The notes under the pieces: model-generated
What the model was told of the DNA's origin: nothing
What the model saw: the letters and a program-made list of their open reading frames with translations, nothing else
Databases searched by the model: none
Program-made: the position numbers and the translations under genes
Source: Rhodoferax sp.
GTDB taxonomy: Bacteria; Pseudomonadota; Gammaproteobacteria; Burkholderiales; Burkholderiaceae_C
Direction: 5' to 3'
DNA: 64,000 nucleotides
NCBI GenBank assembly: GCA_029866205.1
Contig: JARWZT010000013.1
Location: 62,001-126,000, forward strand
Shown here: piece after piece, positions 48,116 to 59,114 of the stretch
Numbering within the stretch: the first letter of the stretch is position 1
Layout: every line of letters begins with the position of its first letter

Positions 48116-48433
48116 ATGACTACCACCCACATTCCCGGCGTTACCGTCACCACGCAAGCCAGTGTTTACTTTGATGGCAAATGCGTCAGTCACAGCCTGA
48201 CCCTGCCCGACGGCAGCAAAAAGTCCGTGGGCGTGGTGCTGCCAGCAGAACTCACCTTCGGCACAGCAGCGCCCGAAATCATGGAGTGTGTGGCCGGTGG
48301 CTGCGAATACCTGCTGGCCGGAGAAACGGTATGGCACAGCGTCAGCGCAGGCCAGAGCTTTAGCGTGCCGGGCGACAGCAAATTCCAGATTCGCGTGACA
48401 GAAGCCTTTCATTACATCTGCCATTACGCCTGA
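48116..48433 (+). CDS. ppnP: Pyrimidine/purine nucleoside phosphorylase (PpnP, YaiE family)
   Basis: A 105-residue cupin-fold enzyme that splits ribonucleosides with phosphate, giving free base and ribose 1-phosphate. ASVYFDGKCVSHSLTLPDGSK, SVGVVLPAELTFGTAAPEIM and FSVPGDSKFQI match E. coli PpnP over its whole length, and the C-terminus FHYICHYA corresponds to its YLCRYL end. ATG 48116 (MTTTHIPGV) is chosen; GTG 48086 would add ten residues. The gene stands alone before argG. Confidence 0.93.
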   Translation: MTTTHIPGVTVTTQASVYFDGKCVSHSLTLPDGSKKSVGVVLPAELTFGTAAPEIMECVAGGCEYLLAGETVWHSVSAGQSFSVPGDSKFQIRVTEAFHYICHYA

Positions 48434-48461
48434 GTCCGGCGGCCGAGCCCGCCCCGCTTAA

Positions 48462-49829
<1,368 letters not shown>

Positions 49830-49922
49830 GCCCCAGCCAACGCCACCAAGCCACGGCACCATGCAAATCCCCAGCTCCTCTGCGCGCGCGTTGAATCCGC
49901 CGCGTGATTGCTAGGTACTTTC

Positions 49923-51803
49923 ATGGTCAATGGTAATAAAGCGCTCCCCTTCACACATTGGTTGCGGGCGCTTGGCGGTGCCATGGTGCTGGCCTGCCTT
50001 GCCCTGCTGGGTTTGCAATGGCAGCATCAGCAAACCCTGCAGGCGCAGCTGAGCCTGCGCGCCGAAAGCGCTGCTGCGCCGGTCGATGCGCTTGAACGCG
50101 AATTTTTGCGATTTCGAGGCGCACTGCTGCGCCAGTTGAACGAGGGCGAAAGCAGCGATCCGCAAATGGTGTTGGAGCATGCCGCCCTGCTGCGCTCGCG
50201 AGCCATGATTGCGAGCCAGTCGCCGGGCACAGCGGCGCTCTTGGCAGAGCCTGAACATGCACGCCTGCTCGGTCAACTGATCGCCGTGAGCCAAAAAATT
50301 GAGGTAAACGCCCCGGGTGCGCCGCCCGACCTGGGCAAAGTGCAAGCCGTACTGGGTGAGACGGATACGCTGGCCCCCACTCTGGAGCAGCTGGTCAAAG
50401 TCGCGCAAAGTGCGGCAACAGACCGGCTCACACTCGAAAGCAGGCAAGTCCAGACGCAAACCCAGGTGCTGGCGACATTGACGGCCGTGCTACTGGCCCT
50501 GCTCCTGGGCGCCACCTACCTCTCGTGGCAACGACTGAGAAACGTTTACTCGGCAGAACAAAAGGCGCAATCGCTGAACGCGCATTTCCGCGAAACACAA
50601 ATCCAGGCCGAGCGCGCCAACGAGAGCAAGAGCAAGTTTTTGGCCAATATGAGCCACGAACTGCGCACACCGTTTAACGGCATTTTGGGCATGCTCGGGC
50701 TGCTGAGTACGACCGAACTCGATGCGCAGCAGGCAGACTACGTCAGAACAGCCAACGCCTCGGCCAGCCATTTACTCAATGTACTGAACGACATTCTGGA
50801 CATCTCCGCACTGGACGAGGGGAAAATCAGCATTCACCCGGAGCCCTTGCACTTGCCGCAATTGCTCCAAGACATCGAGAGCGTGACGCGTCCCCAAGCG
50901 CTGGCCAAGGGTTTGAGCTTTGGTTTTGAACTCAGCCCCGACATTCCGACCTGGGGCCTGGTGGACGCTACCCGCTTCAGGCAAATCTTGTTTAACCTGA
51001 TCAACAACGCCATCAAATTCACCCAGCGGGGGGCTGTGGTCGTGACGGTGCGCCGGGCACCCGCGCAACACCCCGCCGCGTCTGATTACTTCAGCCAAAC
51101 ACTCTGGTTTGAAGTCAAAGATACCGGCATCGGCATGGCCGACGAGGCAATCGATGGCCTCTTCCAACGCTTTCACCAGGTGGACAACAGTGTGGCGCGT
51201 CAATTTGGGGGGTCTGGCCTGGGGCTTGAAATTTCGCAGTCGCTGGCCCGCATGATGGGCGGCGACATTGATGTTCGCAGCACCCCGGGCCAGGGCTCCT
51301 GCTTCACGCTGGAGATGCCCATCCGGCCCTGCGAGCCGCTGGTCCAAATTCCAAGCCCGCCGCCGATGCAGTCTGCCGCGCTGAATCTGGGTGCCACCGG
51401 CATGGGCCGGATTTTGGTCGCCGAGGACAACTCGGTGAATCGCAAATTTGTGGGTATCTTGCTCGACAAGATGGGCTACGAAGCCACCTTTTGCGAAAAC
51501 GGGCAATTGGCGCTGGAATGCGTGCAAAGCAGTGAATTTGACTTGGTGCTGATGGACGTGCACATGCCGGTCATGGATGGCTTGGCCGCGACTCGGGCCA
51601 TCCGCACGCTGCACGGGACGACCAAAAATATTCCGATCATCGCGCTCACCGCAGACGCCATGAACAACGCACAAGAAGAAGCGCTTGCGGCCGGCGTGAA
51701 CTACTTTGTCACCAAACCGGTGCACTTGGCGCGGCTACAAGAGGCCATCGAGCGGTGCTTGGCGCTCAGAACCAACCGCCCAAGCGCTACCGAAACTACC
51801 TAA
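49923..51803 (+). CDS. Hybrid sensor histidine kinase/response regulator
   Basis: A 626-residue inner-membrane signalling protein. Two membrane helices (about residues 17-37 and 180-200) bracket a periplasmic helical region of about 140 residues that I do not recognise as a named sensor domain, and no clear HAMP follows. The kinase core has the H-box [19 protein letters not shown] with His245, the N-box LINNAIKFT, and G-boxes DTGIGM and [12 protein letters not shown]-terminal receiver has the phospho-acceptor Asp545 in [13 protein letters not shown] and Lys in VTKPVH. No Hpt, output domain or partner regulator is adjacent. ATG 49923 is chosen. Ligand and target unknown. Confidence 0.92.
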   Translation: MVNGNKALPFTHWLRALGGAMVLACLALLGLQWQHQQTLQAQLSLRAESAAAPVDALEREFLRFRGALLRQLNEGESSDPQMVLEHAALLRSRAMIASQSPGTAALLAEPEHARLLGQLIAVSQKIEVNAPGAPPDLGKVQAVLGETDTLAPTLEQLVKVAQSAATDRLTLESRQVQTQTQVLATLTAVLLALLLGATYLSWQRLRNVYSAEQKAQSLNAHFRETQIQAERANESKSKFLANMSHELRTPFNGILGMLGLLSTTELDAQQADYVRTANASASHLLNVLNDILDISALDEGKISIHPEPLHLPQLLQDIESVTRPQALAKGLSFGFELSPDIPTWGLVDATRFRQILFNLINNAIKFTQRGAVVVTVRRAPAQHPAASDYFSQTLWFEVKDTGIGMADEAIDGLFQRFHQVDNSVARQFGGSGLGLEISQSLARMMGGDIDVRSTPGQGSCFTLEMPIRPCEPLVQIPSPPPMQSAALNLGATGMGRILVAEDNSVNRKFVGILLDKMGYEATFCENGQLALECVQSSEFDLVLMDVHMPVMDGLAATRAIRTLHGTTKNIPIIALTADAMNNAQEEALAAGVNYFVTKPVHLARLQEAIERCLALRTNRPSATETT

Positions 51804-51808
51804 GCCAG

Positions 51809-52825
51809 CTAGTGGGCGCGCTGGCGCGTCCCCATCAGACCCAGCTCCGCCCTATTGGCCACCAGATACTGGGGCGCAATAGCCGCCAAGGACGCTGGAG
51901 CGATGCCCAAGGCCTGCAAACCGGGCCATTGCGCGCTTGCGATGTTGTCAACCCGCATTGAATCAAGGTTGTCCACGCTCATCACGGGCTCACCGGGCAT
52001 GAGGCCGAGCAATACCGCTTGAATCTTGCCCATCCAGCGGGGCAGTCCGATCACCGGCCGACCCCGCCCCTGGCGAATACCGGTCAAACGCCCCGCCAGT
52101 TGCACCAGCTCTCGCAAGGTGCAGACCGTTGGGCCCACCAGCTCATAAATTTGCCACTGGGGCCGGTCTGCCAAACCGTTTTGCACGCTTTGCACCACGG
52201 CGCTGGCTACATCTTCGACCCACACCGGCTGGAACTTGGCGTCAGCGCCCGCCAGCGGCATGACCGGAAAAATTTTCTGCAGTGCGGCAAACACGTTCAA
52301 AAACTTGTCCTGCGCACCAAAAATCACGCTCGGGCGCAGTACGGTCAGGCCGGTACGCTCAGACTCCCATGGTTGCGCGCTAGCGTTTTCGGACCAACCC
52401 AAGGTCTGCATCAGCGCGGCCTCGCCTTGGCCTTTGCTGCGCAGGTAGTTGGAGGGGCAATTTTGCGGCGCACGGTGATCGGTGCCCAAGGCACTCACAT
52501 GCACCAACTGGCGCACCCCTTGGGCCCGGCAGGCACGGGCGATTTTTTCGGGCAGCACCCGATGCACCTGATCAAAGGCCGATGGCGTGCCATGCAGGAT
52601 CGCCACCAGATTGACCACTGCGTCCACGCCCTCCATGGCCCGGGTGAGTGCCGGCTCGTCATGGACATTGCACTCCAGCACCGTAAGCGCCGGCAGGTGC
52701 TGTATGTGGCGGGCGTTCACGGCCCGTCGGGTGGGAACGCTCACGCGAAAACCCGCGCGCACCAGCTTTTCACAAACATGGCTACCGACAAACCCGGTGC
52801 CTCCCAAGACCAAAACATGTTTCAT
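51809..52825 (-). CDS. NDUFA9-like NAD(P)-binding protein (atypical SDR)
   Basis: A 338-residue soluble protein with an extended-SDR Rossmann fold: LVLGGTGFVGSHVCEKLVRAG is the nucleotide-binding site, followed by VDAVVNLVAILHGTP and VHVSALGTDHRAPQNC. NYLRSKGQGEAALM corresponds to the YxxxK region, and FQPVWVEDVASAVVQ is typical of the complex I NDUFA9 subgroup. In bacteria these proteins are soluble, with no proven enzyme activity; some work on ubiquinone- or lipid-linked sugars has been proposed. It ends five bases from the kinase gene (convergent). No ribosome site; TACAGT lies seven bases before ATG 52825. Confidence 0.9.
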   Translation of the reverse strand: MKHVLVLGGTGFVGSHVCEKLVRAGFRVSVPTRRAVNARHIQHLPALTVLECNVHDEPALTRAMEGVDAVVNLVAILHGTPSAFDQVHRVLPEKIARACRAQGVRQLVHVSALGTDHRAPQNCPSNYLRSKGQGEAALMQTLGWSENASAQPWESERTGLTVLRPSVIFGAQDKFLNVFAALQKIFPVMPLAGADAKFQPVWVEDVASAVVQSVQNGLADRPQWQIYELVGPTVCTLRELVQLAGRLTGIRQGRGRPVIGLPRWMGKIQAVLLGLMPGEPVMSVDNLDSMRVDNIASAQWPGLQALGIAPASLAAIAPQYLVANRAELGLMGTRQRAH

Positions 52826-52832
52826 GGTGTTG

Positions 52833-52838
52833 ACTGTA
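52833..52838 (-). promoter_or_regulatory. -10-like TACAGT seven bases before the NDUFA9-like gene
   Basis: The minus strand reads TACAGT, seven bases, then ATG 52825. This matches the leaderless-type spacing seen at other genes in the window; the -35 is not clear. Confidence 0.35.
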
Positions 52839-52881
52839 GCGTCCGCGCGCAGCTTGGCACTTGCAAAGGGTCAAATAGGGA

Positions 52882-53937
52882 TCAAAGAACCACGGGTTCG
52901 GTTTCGAGCCGCAGGCCAAAACGCTCGTAGACACTGGTCTGAATCGACCGCGCCAAGGTCATCACCTCGCCGCCGGTGGCACCCTGCCCTTCGCCGGGCG
53001 CGCCGCGGTTCACCAGCACCAACGCCTGTTTCTCGTACACCCCCGCCTGGCCGATCGACTTGCCGCGCCAGCCACAGGCGTCTATGAGCCAGCCCGCCGC
53101 CAGTTTGAAGCTCCCGTCCACCAAGCGGTAGTGCACCACCTTGGGGTCGCGCGCGATGATGTCGGCACACTGCTCGGCACTCACCGTGGGGTTCTTGAAA
53201 AAACTGCCGGCGTTGCCAATCAGGGCCGGATCGGGCAGCTTGGCGCGCCTGATCTGGCAAATCCAGTCAAACAGCTGACTTGCCGTGGGTTGCAGCCCCC
53301 CGTGCTCGGCCTGTTTTTTCTCGAGGTCGGCATAGCCCAGCACCGGCTTCCAGACCTTGGGCAGCGCAAAGCGCACCCGCAAAATCATCGCCCGGTCTTT
53401 GAGACCCAAGCCCTTTTCACCCGCCTCGTGCTTGAACACCGAGTCGCGGTAACCAAAGCCACACTGCGCCGCGTCCAGCGTAAACAGCTGCCCGGTCTGT
53501 AAATCAATGGCGTCCAATGACTCAAAACGGTCTTGCAGCTCCACGCCGTAGGCACCAATGTTTTGCACCGGGGTGGCGCCCACGGTGCCTGGAATCATGG
53601 CCAGGTTTTCCAGTCCGGGCAGGCCCTGCTCAAGCGTCCAGGCCACAAAGTCGTGCCAGTTTTCGCCCGCGCCGGCTTCGACGATGTAATGCCGGGGGGT
53701 TTCGCGCAGCAGGCTGCGCCCCATCAGCTCCACCTTGAGCACCAAGGGCTTGACGTCCCCGGTGATCACCAGGTTGCTGCCCCCGCCGAGCACAAACTTG
53801 GGCTGGCCACGCCATTCGGGGGCGGCACAGATTTCCTGGGCATCTGCATCGCTGCAAACGCGCACCAGCGAATGCGCTTTGGCCACGATGTGGAAGGTAT
53901 TAAGTGCCTGCAGGGGAACGTTTTTCTCGACTAACAT
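52882..53937 (-). CDS. murB: UDP-N-acetylenolpyruvoylglucosamine reductase (MurB)
   Basis: MurB reduces the enolpyruvyl group to lactate, giving UDP-MurNAc for peptidoglycan. The 351-residue FAD protein is of type [41 protein letters not shown] with the FAD-contacting loop, [10 protein letters not shown], and [10 protein letters not shown] with the proton-donating Ser. It ends in ETEPVVL, with the catalytic Glu region. The expected type I C-terminal loop is present. GACAAT lies six bases before ATG 53937 and no Shine-Dalgarno sequence is visible. Confidence 0.97.
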   Translation of the reverse strand: MLVEKNVPLQALNTFHIVAKAHSLVRVCSDADAQEICAAPEWRGQPKFVLGGGSNLVITGDVKPLVLKVELMGRSLLRETPRHYIVEAGAGENWHDFVAWTLEQGLPGLENLAMIPGTVGATPVQNIGAYGVELQDRFESLDAIDLQTGQLFTLDAAQCGFGYRDSVFKHEAGEKGLGLKDRAMILRVRFALPKVWKPVLGYADLEKKQAEHGGLQPTASQLFDWICQIRRAKLPDPALIGNAGSFFKNPTVSAEQCADIIARDPKVVHYRLVDGSFKLAAGWLIDACGWRGKSIGQAGVYEKQALVLVNRGAPGEGQGATGGEVMTLARSIQTSVYERFGLRLETEPVVL

Positions 53938-53943
53938 TCAGGG

Positions 53944-53949
53944 ATTGTC
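53944..53949 (-). promoter_or_regulatory. -10-like GACAAT six bases before murB
   Basis: The minus strand reads GACAAT, CCCTGA, then ATG 53937. GGGACA lies 18 bases before it as a possible -35. This is one of the better cases for a leaderless transcript. Confidence 0.45.
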
Positions 53950-53999
53950 GCATCCGCCCCGGATGCCTGTCCCAACTTCAGCGCACCGAGAAACACGCC

Positions 54000-54485
54000 A
54001 TGCCCTCATTTGACACCGTCTGCGAAGCCAACCTGGTTGACGTAAAAAACGGAGTGGAAAACACCGTCAAGGAAATCACCACCCGCTTTGATTTCAAAGG
54101 CACCAGCGCCAGCATCGAGATCAAGGACAAAGAAATCACCATGATCGGCGACGCCGAGTTCCAGCTCGCGCAAATTGAAGACGTGCTGCGCAACAAACTC
54201 ACCAAGCGCAATGTCGATGTGCGCTTTCTGGACATGGGCGATGTTCAAAAAATGGGCGGCGACAAGGTCAAGCAGGTCATTACCGTGCGCAACGGCATTG
54301 AGGCCGAGCTGGGCAAAAAAATCCAGCGCATCCTTAAAGACAGCAAGCTCAAGGTGCAAGGCGCGATTCAAGGCGACTCGGTGCGGGTAACCGGCGCCAA
54401 ACGCGACGATCTGCAAACCGCCATGGCGCTGCTGAAAAAAGAAATTACCGACGTTCCCCTGAGTTTCAACAACTTCCGGGACTAA
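54000..54485 (+). CDS. yajQ: YajQ family nucleotide-binding protein
   Basis: A 161-residue soluble protein of the YajQ family (two RNP-like domains). It starts [20 protein letters not shown], typical of the family, with [20 protein letters not shown], and the end [16 protein letters not shown]. coli YajQ binds nucleotides and tRNA; Xanthomonas and Stenotrophomonas homologs bind cyclic-di-GMP. Which applies here is open. ATG 54000 is supported by the conserved N-terminus. Divergent from murB and followed by its own terminator. Confidence 0.96.
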   Translation: MPSFDTVCEANLVDVKNGVENTVKEITTRFDFKGTSASIEIKDKEITMIGDAEFQLAQIEDVLRNKLTKRNVDVRFLDMGDVQKMGGDKVKQVITVRNGIEAELGKKIQRILKDSKLKVQGAIQGDSVRVTGAKRDDLQTAMALLKKEITDVPLSFNNFRD

Positions 54486-54493
54486 GCCGGGCC

Positions 54494-54524
54494 GCCCGCT
54501 ACCCGTGGGGTCGGGCTATTTTTT
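54494..54524 (+). terminator. Rho-independent terminator after yajQ
   Basis: GCCCG and CGGGC enclose an inner stem ACCC/GGGT (CT bulge, GTG loop), followed by TA and six T. It overlaps the stop and final Lys codons of the convergent plsY. Confidence 0.75.
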
Positions 54525-55166
54525 GCCGATCTTGGACTCGGTGCCTTTGACCAGGCGCGACAGATTTTCGGCATGGCGCCAGATCAGCAAGCCGCTAACC
54601 ACCACCAAAGTCAGGGCAATGCGGTTGTCCGCACGCCAAAACACACCGTCGGCCATCAGGTAATACACCGGTACAAACACGGCGGACACCAGTGCGGCCA
54701 GCGACGAGTACCGGAAAAAATACGCAATCAACAACCAGGTCACGATGGTGGCCAAGCCCAGCACCGGGTTGACCGCCAGCACCACGCCAATGGCCGTGGC
54801 CACGCCTTTGCCGCCCACAAAGCGAAAGAACACCGGGTACAAATGCCCCAAAAACGCGCCCAGGCCGACCATCGCCACCGTGCCAGCGTCCAGCCCGAAC
54901 TCAGCGCCCCAGGTTTGCACCGCCACCACCGGCAGCCAGCCCTTGAAGGCGTCCAGCAACAGCGTGAGCACCGCCGCGAGCTTGTTGCCCGAGCGCAGCA
55001 CGTTGGTGGCGCCGGGGTTTTTGCTGCCGTAGCTGCGCGGGTCGTTCAGGCCCATGGCGCTGCTGACGATGACTGCAAAAGACAGCGACCCGATCAGGTA
55101 AGCGGCCACTGCGGCCAGGGCCGGAAAAAAGGGGGCAATGGGGGCAAATGGGGCAAGGGCTTCCAA
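54516..55166 (-). CDS. plsY: Acyl-phosphate:glycerol-3-phosphate acyltransferase (PlsY)
   Basis: PlsY transfers an acyl group from acyl phosphate to glycerol 3-phosphate, the first step of phospholipid synthesis. The 216-residue polytopic protein has the three conserved loops: [40 protein letters not shown], and [14 protein letters not shown] near the end. The start is TTG 55166, fixed by GGAG seven bases upstream (coding strand); no ATG is nearby. Five to seven membrane helices are expected. Convergent with yajQ. Confidence 0.96.
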   Translation of the reverse strand: MEALAPFAPIAPFFPALAAVAAYLIGSLSFAVIVSSAMGLNDPRSYGSKNPGATNVLRSGNKLAAVLTLLLDAFKGWLPVVAVQTWGAEFGLDAGTVAMVGLGAFLGHLYPVFFRFVGGKGVATAIGVVLAVNPVLGLATIVTWLLIAYFFRYSSLAALVSAVFVPVYYLMADGVFWRADNRIALTLVVVSGLLIWRHAENLSRLVKGTESKIGKK

Positions 55167-55173
55167 GAAAATT

Positions 55174-55177
55174 CTCC
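55174..55177 (-). promoter_or_regulatory. Shine-Dalgarno GGAG deciding the TTG start of plsY
   Basis: GGAG on the minus strand lies seven bases before TTG 55166 and is the only good ribosome site near the conserved N-terminus. Confidence 0.7.
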
Positions 55178-55225
55178 GTATGTTTTGTCAGGACGCTGCG
55201 CCAGGCACTGGCCCTGCGGGTCCCG

Positions 55226-55729
55226 TTAGTCTTCTAGCGCGCACTGTACCGCCTTTGCGCCCAGCAAAGTCAGGCACAGCGCCGGGTCAATGCCCACCAG
55301 ATAGCCGCGCCGGCCGCCGTTGATCAGGATTTTGGGCAACTCAAGAATGCTGGACTCCACGAACACCGGCATGGTCTTGCGCGTGGCAAAAGGCGAAGTA
55401 CCGCCCACCAAATAGCCACTGTGGCGGTTGGCCGTCTCGGGCGCACAAGGCGCCACCGACTTGGCGCCAATCTGGCGCGCCAGGTTTTTGGTCGACACCT
55501 TGCGGTTGCCGTGCATCAGCACCACCAGCGGTTTGGCGTCCTGGTCTTCCATGATGAGGGTTTTGACCACATGAAACGGGTCCCAGCCCAGCACCTCGGC
55601 GCTGTGCTGGGCACCGCCGTGCTCCAGGTATTCGTACGGGTGTTCGGTAAACACCACCTTCTGGGCCTTGAGGAACTGGGTGGCCGGGGTTTCGCTGACG
55701 CGGTCGTTGCGCTGGTCTTTTTTTGCCAT
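55226..55729 (-). CDS. ybaK: Cys-tRNA(Pro)/Cys-tRNA deacylase, YbaK/EbsC type
   Basis: A 167-residue trans-editing enzyme that hydrolyses mischarged Cys-tRNA(Pro). The fold signature is ATQFLKAQKVVFTEHPYEYLE, VVKTLIMEDQDAKPLVVLMHGN with the catalytic-site Lys, and GTSPFATRKTMPVFVESSI. ATG 55729 (MAKKDQRNDR) is chosen; the frame stays open upstream into the eda region, where it is not homologous. It lies downstream of eda on the same strand, 41 bases away. Confidence 0.93.
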   Translation of the reverse strand: MAKKDQRNDRVSETPATQFLKAQKVVFTEHPYEYLEHGGAQHSAEVLGWDPFHVVKTLIMEDQDAKPLVVLMHGNRKVSTKNLARQIGAKSVAPCAPETANRHSGYLVGGTSPFATRKTMPVFVESSILELPKILINGGRRGYLVGIDPALCLTLLGAKAVQCALED

Positions 55730-55770
55730 AGGTGGGTATTTTCTACTCGCGCACCCCTGCGCCAAACAGG

Positions 55771-56418
55771 TTAGCGGCGCAACCCCTGCGTATCCGCCGC
55801 CAGCTGAGTAATCCGCGCCCAGTCCCCCGCCGCCATCGCGTCCGCGGGCACCAACCAAGATCCGCCCACGCACACCACGTTGGGCAGGGCCAAGAAGTCG
55901 GCGGCGTTTTGCAGGCTTACGCCGCCAGTGGGGCAAAAGCGTACGTCAAAGAAGGGGCCGCTCCAGGCCTTGAGCATGGCGGGGCCGCCGGCTTGCATGG
56001 CGGGGAAAAATTTGAGCTCGGTAAAGCCGTCTTCTTGGGCCATCATGATTTCGCTGCCGGTGGCCACGCCGGGCAGCAGCGCCAGGCCCACATCGCGGCA
56101 GGCTTGGCCTACGGCGCTGGTGTAGCCGGGGCTGACCGCAAAGCGTGCACCGGCGTTGGCGGCGGCCTGGGCATCGGCGCGCGAACGCACCGTGCCTGCG
56201 CCCACCACCGCCTCAGGTACTGCGCGGGCAATGGCCTCAATGCAGGCCAAGGCCTGGGGCGTGCGCAGCGTGACTTCGAGCATGCGCACACCACCGGCCA
56301 CCAGCGCGCGCGCCATGGGTACGGCGTGGGCTACGTCGTTCAAGACAATGACTGGAATGACGGGTGCGTCTTGCATGACTTGCAGGGCGGTGAAAGTAGC
56401 GGCGGATGGGGTTGTCAT
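55771..56418 (-). CDS. eda: KHG/KDPG aldolase (Eda)
   Basis: Eda splits 2-keto-3-deoxy-6-phosphogluconate to pyruvate and glyceraldehyde 3-phosphate, the second Entner-Doudoroff enzyme. The 215-residue TIM barrel has PVIPVIVLNDVAHAVPMARAL, VRMLEVTLRTPQAL, VGAGTVRS, and the Schiff-base Lys in LKFFPAMQAGG. It then runs FCPTGGVSLQNAADFLALP. ATG 56418 has AGGA upstream at a fair distance. It follows edd by 42 bases on the same strand, so the two form the Entner-Doudoroff operon. Confidence 0.97.
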   Translation of the reverse strand: MTTPSAATFTALQVMQDAPVIPVIVLNDVAHAVPMARALVAGGVRMLEVTLRTPQALACIEAIARAVPEAVVGAGTVRSRADAQAAANAGARFAVSPGYTSAVGQACRDVGLALLPGVATGSEIMMAQEDGFTELKFFPAMQAGGPAMLKAWSGPFFDVRFCPTGGVSLQNAADFLALPNVVCVGGSWLVPADAMAAGDWARITQLAADTQGLRR

Positions 56419-56460
56419 GGGATATTCCTGTTTAATAAATCTTGGGGTCGGGGCGGCGGC

Positions 56461-58308
56461 TTAAAGCCAGCTGCAAGCGCCCTCTTCGGCGGCCAGGGCG
56501 CTGCGGCGCATGCCCGCAAACAACTCACGGCCCATGCCGATGCCGTTTGCGGTGCGCAGCTCGCTGGGCATGGTGGCCACCGGGCGGGCGTCCCAGTCGC
56601 TGGCAGATACCAGCACTTGCAGCGTGCCGGCGGTGGCGTCCAAGCGCACCAGGTCGCCATCCTGCACTTTGGCCAAGGGGCCACCGGCGGCCGCCTCGGG
56701 CGACACGTGAATGGCCGCAGGCACCTTGCCCGAGGCGCCACTCATGCGCCCGTCGGTCACCAGAGCCACTTTGAAGCCTTTGCCTTGCAGCACGGCCATC
56801 GGCGGCGTCAGCTTGTGCAACTCAGGCATGCCGTTGGCTTGGGGGCCTTGCCAACGCACCACGCAAACCACGTCTTGGTTGAGTTCGTTGGCGCTAAAAG
56901 CGGTGTGCAGCGCTTCTTGCGAGTCAAACACGCGGCACGGCGCTTCGATTACATGGCGGTCTTCGGGCACCGAAGACACCTTGATCACGCTGCGGCCCAG
57001 ATTGCCCGACAGCAGGCGCAGCCCGCCGCTGGCGCTGAACGGATCTTGCGCGGAGCGCACCACGGTGTCGTCTTTGCTGGGGCCAGCGTCTGACCACGCC
57101 AACGCGCCGTCCACCGCATGGGGAATCTGCGTGAACTCGCGCAAGCCACGCGGGCGCACCGTGGCCACGTCGGCGTGCATAAATCCGGCGTCCAGCAACT
57201 CGCGGATCACAAAGCCTGGGCCACCCGCGGCCTGGAACTGGTTCACATCTGCGCTGCCGTTGGGATACACGCGCGTCAGCAAGGGCACCACGTCCGACAA
57301 ATCAGAAAAATCGTTCCAGTCGATGGTGATGCCTGCCGCACGCGCCACGGCCACCCAGTGGATCAGGTGGTTGGTAGAGCCGCCGGTGGCCAGCAAGGCC
57401 ACCATGGCGTTGACGATGCAGCGTTCGTCCACCAGCACACCAATGGGTGTGCACGCCGCCGCGCCGCTGGCGCTGTGGCCCAGCACCGTGCGTGCGGCCT
57501 CGCGCGTGAGTTCGCTGCGGATTTCGGCGCCGGGGTTCACAAAAGCGGTGCCGGGCACGTGCAGGCCCATGGCCTCCAACAGCATTTGGTTGCTGTTGGC
57601 GGTGCCGTAAAAGGTGCAGGTGCCTGCGCCGTGGTAGGCAGCAGACTCGGCCTCCAGCAGTTCGGCACGTCCCACCAGGCCTTGGGCGGCCTGTTCGCGC
57701 ACCTTGGCTTTTTCGTTGTTGGGCAAGCCCGAGGTCATGGGGCCAGCAGGCACAAACACCGTTGGCAGATGACCAAAATGCAGCGCCCCGATCAGCAGAC
57801 CGGGCACGATCTTGTCGCACACGCCGAGCATCAGCGCGCAGTCAAACACGTCGTGGCTGAGCGACACGGCGGTGGCCATGGCGATGGCATCGCGCGAGAA
57901 CAGGCTGAGCTCCATGCCGGCCGTGCCCTGGGTCACGCCGTCGCACATGGCTGGTACGCCGCCCGCCACCTGGGCAGTGGCACCGTGCTTGCGCGCTTCG
58001 TCTTTAATGACATCAGGGTAGTACTGCAACGGCGCGTGGGCTGACAGCAAGTCGTTGTAGGCGTTGATGATGCCGATATTGGGTGCACGCTGCGTTACCG
58101 GCTGGAACTTGTCCAGGGCGCTGGCGCGGCGCTTGTCGGCCGGCTCCATGGCGGCAAAGGCATGAGCCACATTGGCGCAGCCCATGCGCTGGGCGCCCGG
58201 CGCGCGCTGGGCCATGGCGTGTACCTGGGCGAGATAAGCACTACGTGCATCAGCACTGCGCAGAGTGATTCGGCGGGTGACGGCGTCAACAACAGCGTGG
58301 AGTTTCAT
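56461..58308 (-). CDS. edd: Phosphogluconate dehydratase (Edd)
   Basis: Edd dehydrates 6-phosphogluconate to KDPG with an iron-sulfur cluster of the IlvD/Edd type. The 615-residue protein has [79 protein letters not shown] and [21 protein letters not shown], with the cysteines that hold the cluster. ATG 58308 ([10 protein letters not shown]) is chosen; ATG 58338 would add ten residues and run through the operator region. The upstream region carries repeated GGTAAC motifs, suggesting sugar-responsive control. Confidence 0.97.
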   Translation of the reverse strand: MKLHAVVDAVTRRITLRSADARSAYLAQVHAMAQRAPGAQRMGCANVAHAFAAMEPADKRRASALDKFQPVTQRAPNIGIINAYNDLLSAHAPLQYYPDVIKDEARKHGATAQVAGGVPAMCDGVTQGTAGMELSLFSRDAIAMATAVSLSHDVFDCALMLGVCDKIVPGLLIGALHFGHLPTVFVPAGPMTSGLPNNEKAKVREQAAQGLVGRAELLEAESAAYHGAGTCTFYGTANSNQMLLEAMGLHVPGTAFVNPGAEIRSELTREAARTVLGHSASGAAACTPIGVLVDERCIVNAMVALLATGGSTNHLIHWVAVARAAGITIDWNDFSDLSDVVPLLTRVYPNGSADVNQFQAAGGPGFVIRELLDAGFMHADVATVRPRGLREFTQIPHAVDGALAWSDAGPSKDDTVVRSAQDPFSASGGLRLLSGNLGRSVIKVSSVPEDRHVIEAPCRVFDSQEALHTAFSANELNQDVVCVVRWQGPQANGMPELHKLTPPMAVLQGKGFKVALVTDGRMSGASGKVPAAIHVSPEAAAGGPLAKVQDGDLVRLDATAGTLQVLVSASDWDARPVATMPSELRTANGIGMGRELFAGMRRSALAAEEGACSWL

Positions 58309-58315
58309 AGAATTT

Positions 58316-58390
58316 GGTAACAAAATTACAAACTCCATGGTAACCGGATGCAGGCGGGCGTGCCCTGACGGGGGTTACAGCTTGGTTACC
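58316..58390. promoter_or_regulatory. GGTAAC operator cluster upstream of edd (HexR-like first site)
   Basis: The first site, GGTAACAAAATTACA (58316-58330), read on the minus strand, matches my remembered HexR consensus TGTARTWWWAYTACA at 13 of 15 positions. GGTAACC recurs at 58339-58345; its inverse GGTTAC lies at 58373-58378 and GGTTACC at 58384-58390. The cluster lies between divergent edd and pdxH. Confidence 0.5.
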
Positions 58391-58437
58391 AAAACACCTG
58401 CCCCCAGGGTGCATGGCCTTGAAAACAGGCCCCTTTG

Positions 58438-58443
58438 TAGAAT
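58438..58443 (+). promoter_or_regulatory. -10-like TAGAAT six bases before pdxH
   Basis: TAGAAT is followed by GAGCCG and ATG 58450, again with leaderless-type spacing. No ribosome site is seen. TTGAAA at 58419 is too close to be a normal -35. Confidence 0.4.
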
Positions 58444-58449
58444 GAGCCG

Positions 58450-59088
58450 ATGACCTCCATTGCCGATATTCGCAAAAGCTACGAGCGCGCCGAACTCAAT
58501 GAGAACGCCTCGCACAGCGACCCGCTGGCCCAGTTTCACCAGTGGCTCACAGAAGCGATTGCCAGCGAGGTGCCCGAGCCCAACGCCATGACGCTGGCTA
58601 CCGTGGGCTGCGACCTGCGGCCCTCGACCCGGGTGGTGCTGATCAAGGGCTATGACGCCCAGGGGATTGTCTGGTACACCAATTTTTCCAGCCGCAAGGG
58701 CCAGGAACTCGCGGCCAACCCATTCGCGGCGCTGCAGTTTCACTGGGTGGAGTTGGAGCGCGTGGTGCGTATTGAAGGCGTGGTCGAAAAAGTGAGCGAC
58801 GCTGAGGCCGACGCCTATTTTCACAGCCGCCCATTGGATTCGCGCATCGGCGCCTGGGCCTCGCCGCAAAGCGAGGTGATCAGCGGGCGCGGCGTGCTGG
58901 TAGCCAATGCCGCAAAATACGCCGCGCAATTCATGCTGAACCCGCCCCGCCCGCCCCACTGGGGAGGCTACCGCCTCAAGCCGGACAACTGGCAGTTTTG
59001 GCAAGGGCGCAAAAGCCGTTTGCACGACCGCTTGCGCTACCGCCAAGACGCAGACCAGCAGTGGGTGCGCGAGCGCTTGGCGCCCTAA
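58450..59088 (+). CDS. pdxH: Pyridoxamine 5'-phosphate oxidase (PdxH)
   Basis: PdxH oxidises pyridoxine or pyridoxamine 5'-phosphate to pyridoxal 5'-phosphate with FMN and O2. The 212-residue split-barrel protein has [39 protein letters not shown], the C-terminal [19 protein letters not shown] and [10 protein letters not shown] signature, and a final RLAP as in E. coli. Its product serves the many PLP enzymes in this window (ArgD, KynU, MetZ). Divergent from edd; the DUF3299 gene converges on it. Confidence 0.97.
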   Translation: MTSIADIRKSYERAELNENASHSDPLAQFHQWLTEAIASEVPEPNAMTLATVGCDLRPSTRVVLIKGYDAQGIVWYTNFSSRKGQELAANPFAALQFHWVELERVVRIEGVVEKVSDAEADAYFHSRPLDSRIGAWASPQSEVISGRGVLVANAAKYAAQFMLNPPRPPHWGGYRLKPDNWQFWQGRKSRLHDRLRYRQDADQQWVRERLAP

Positions 59089-59114
59089 GCCCCCCTATTT
59101 CGGGAAGCGGCGCC

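Noticed and set aside
55732-57093. 453-codon plus-strand frame opposite eda and edd
   Set aside because: Shadow of the Entner-Doudoroff genes, Gly/His/Arg-rich, no recognisable domain.
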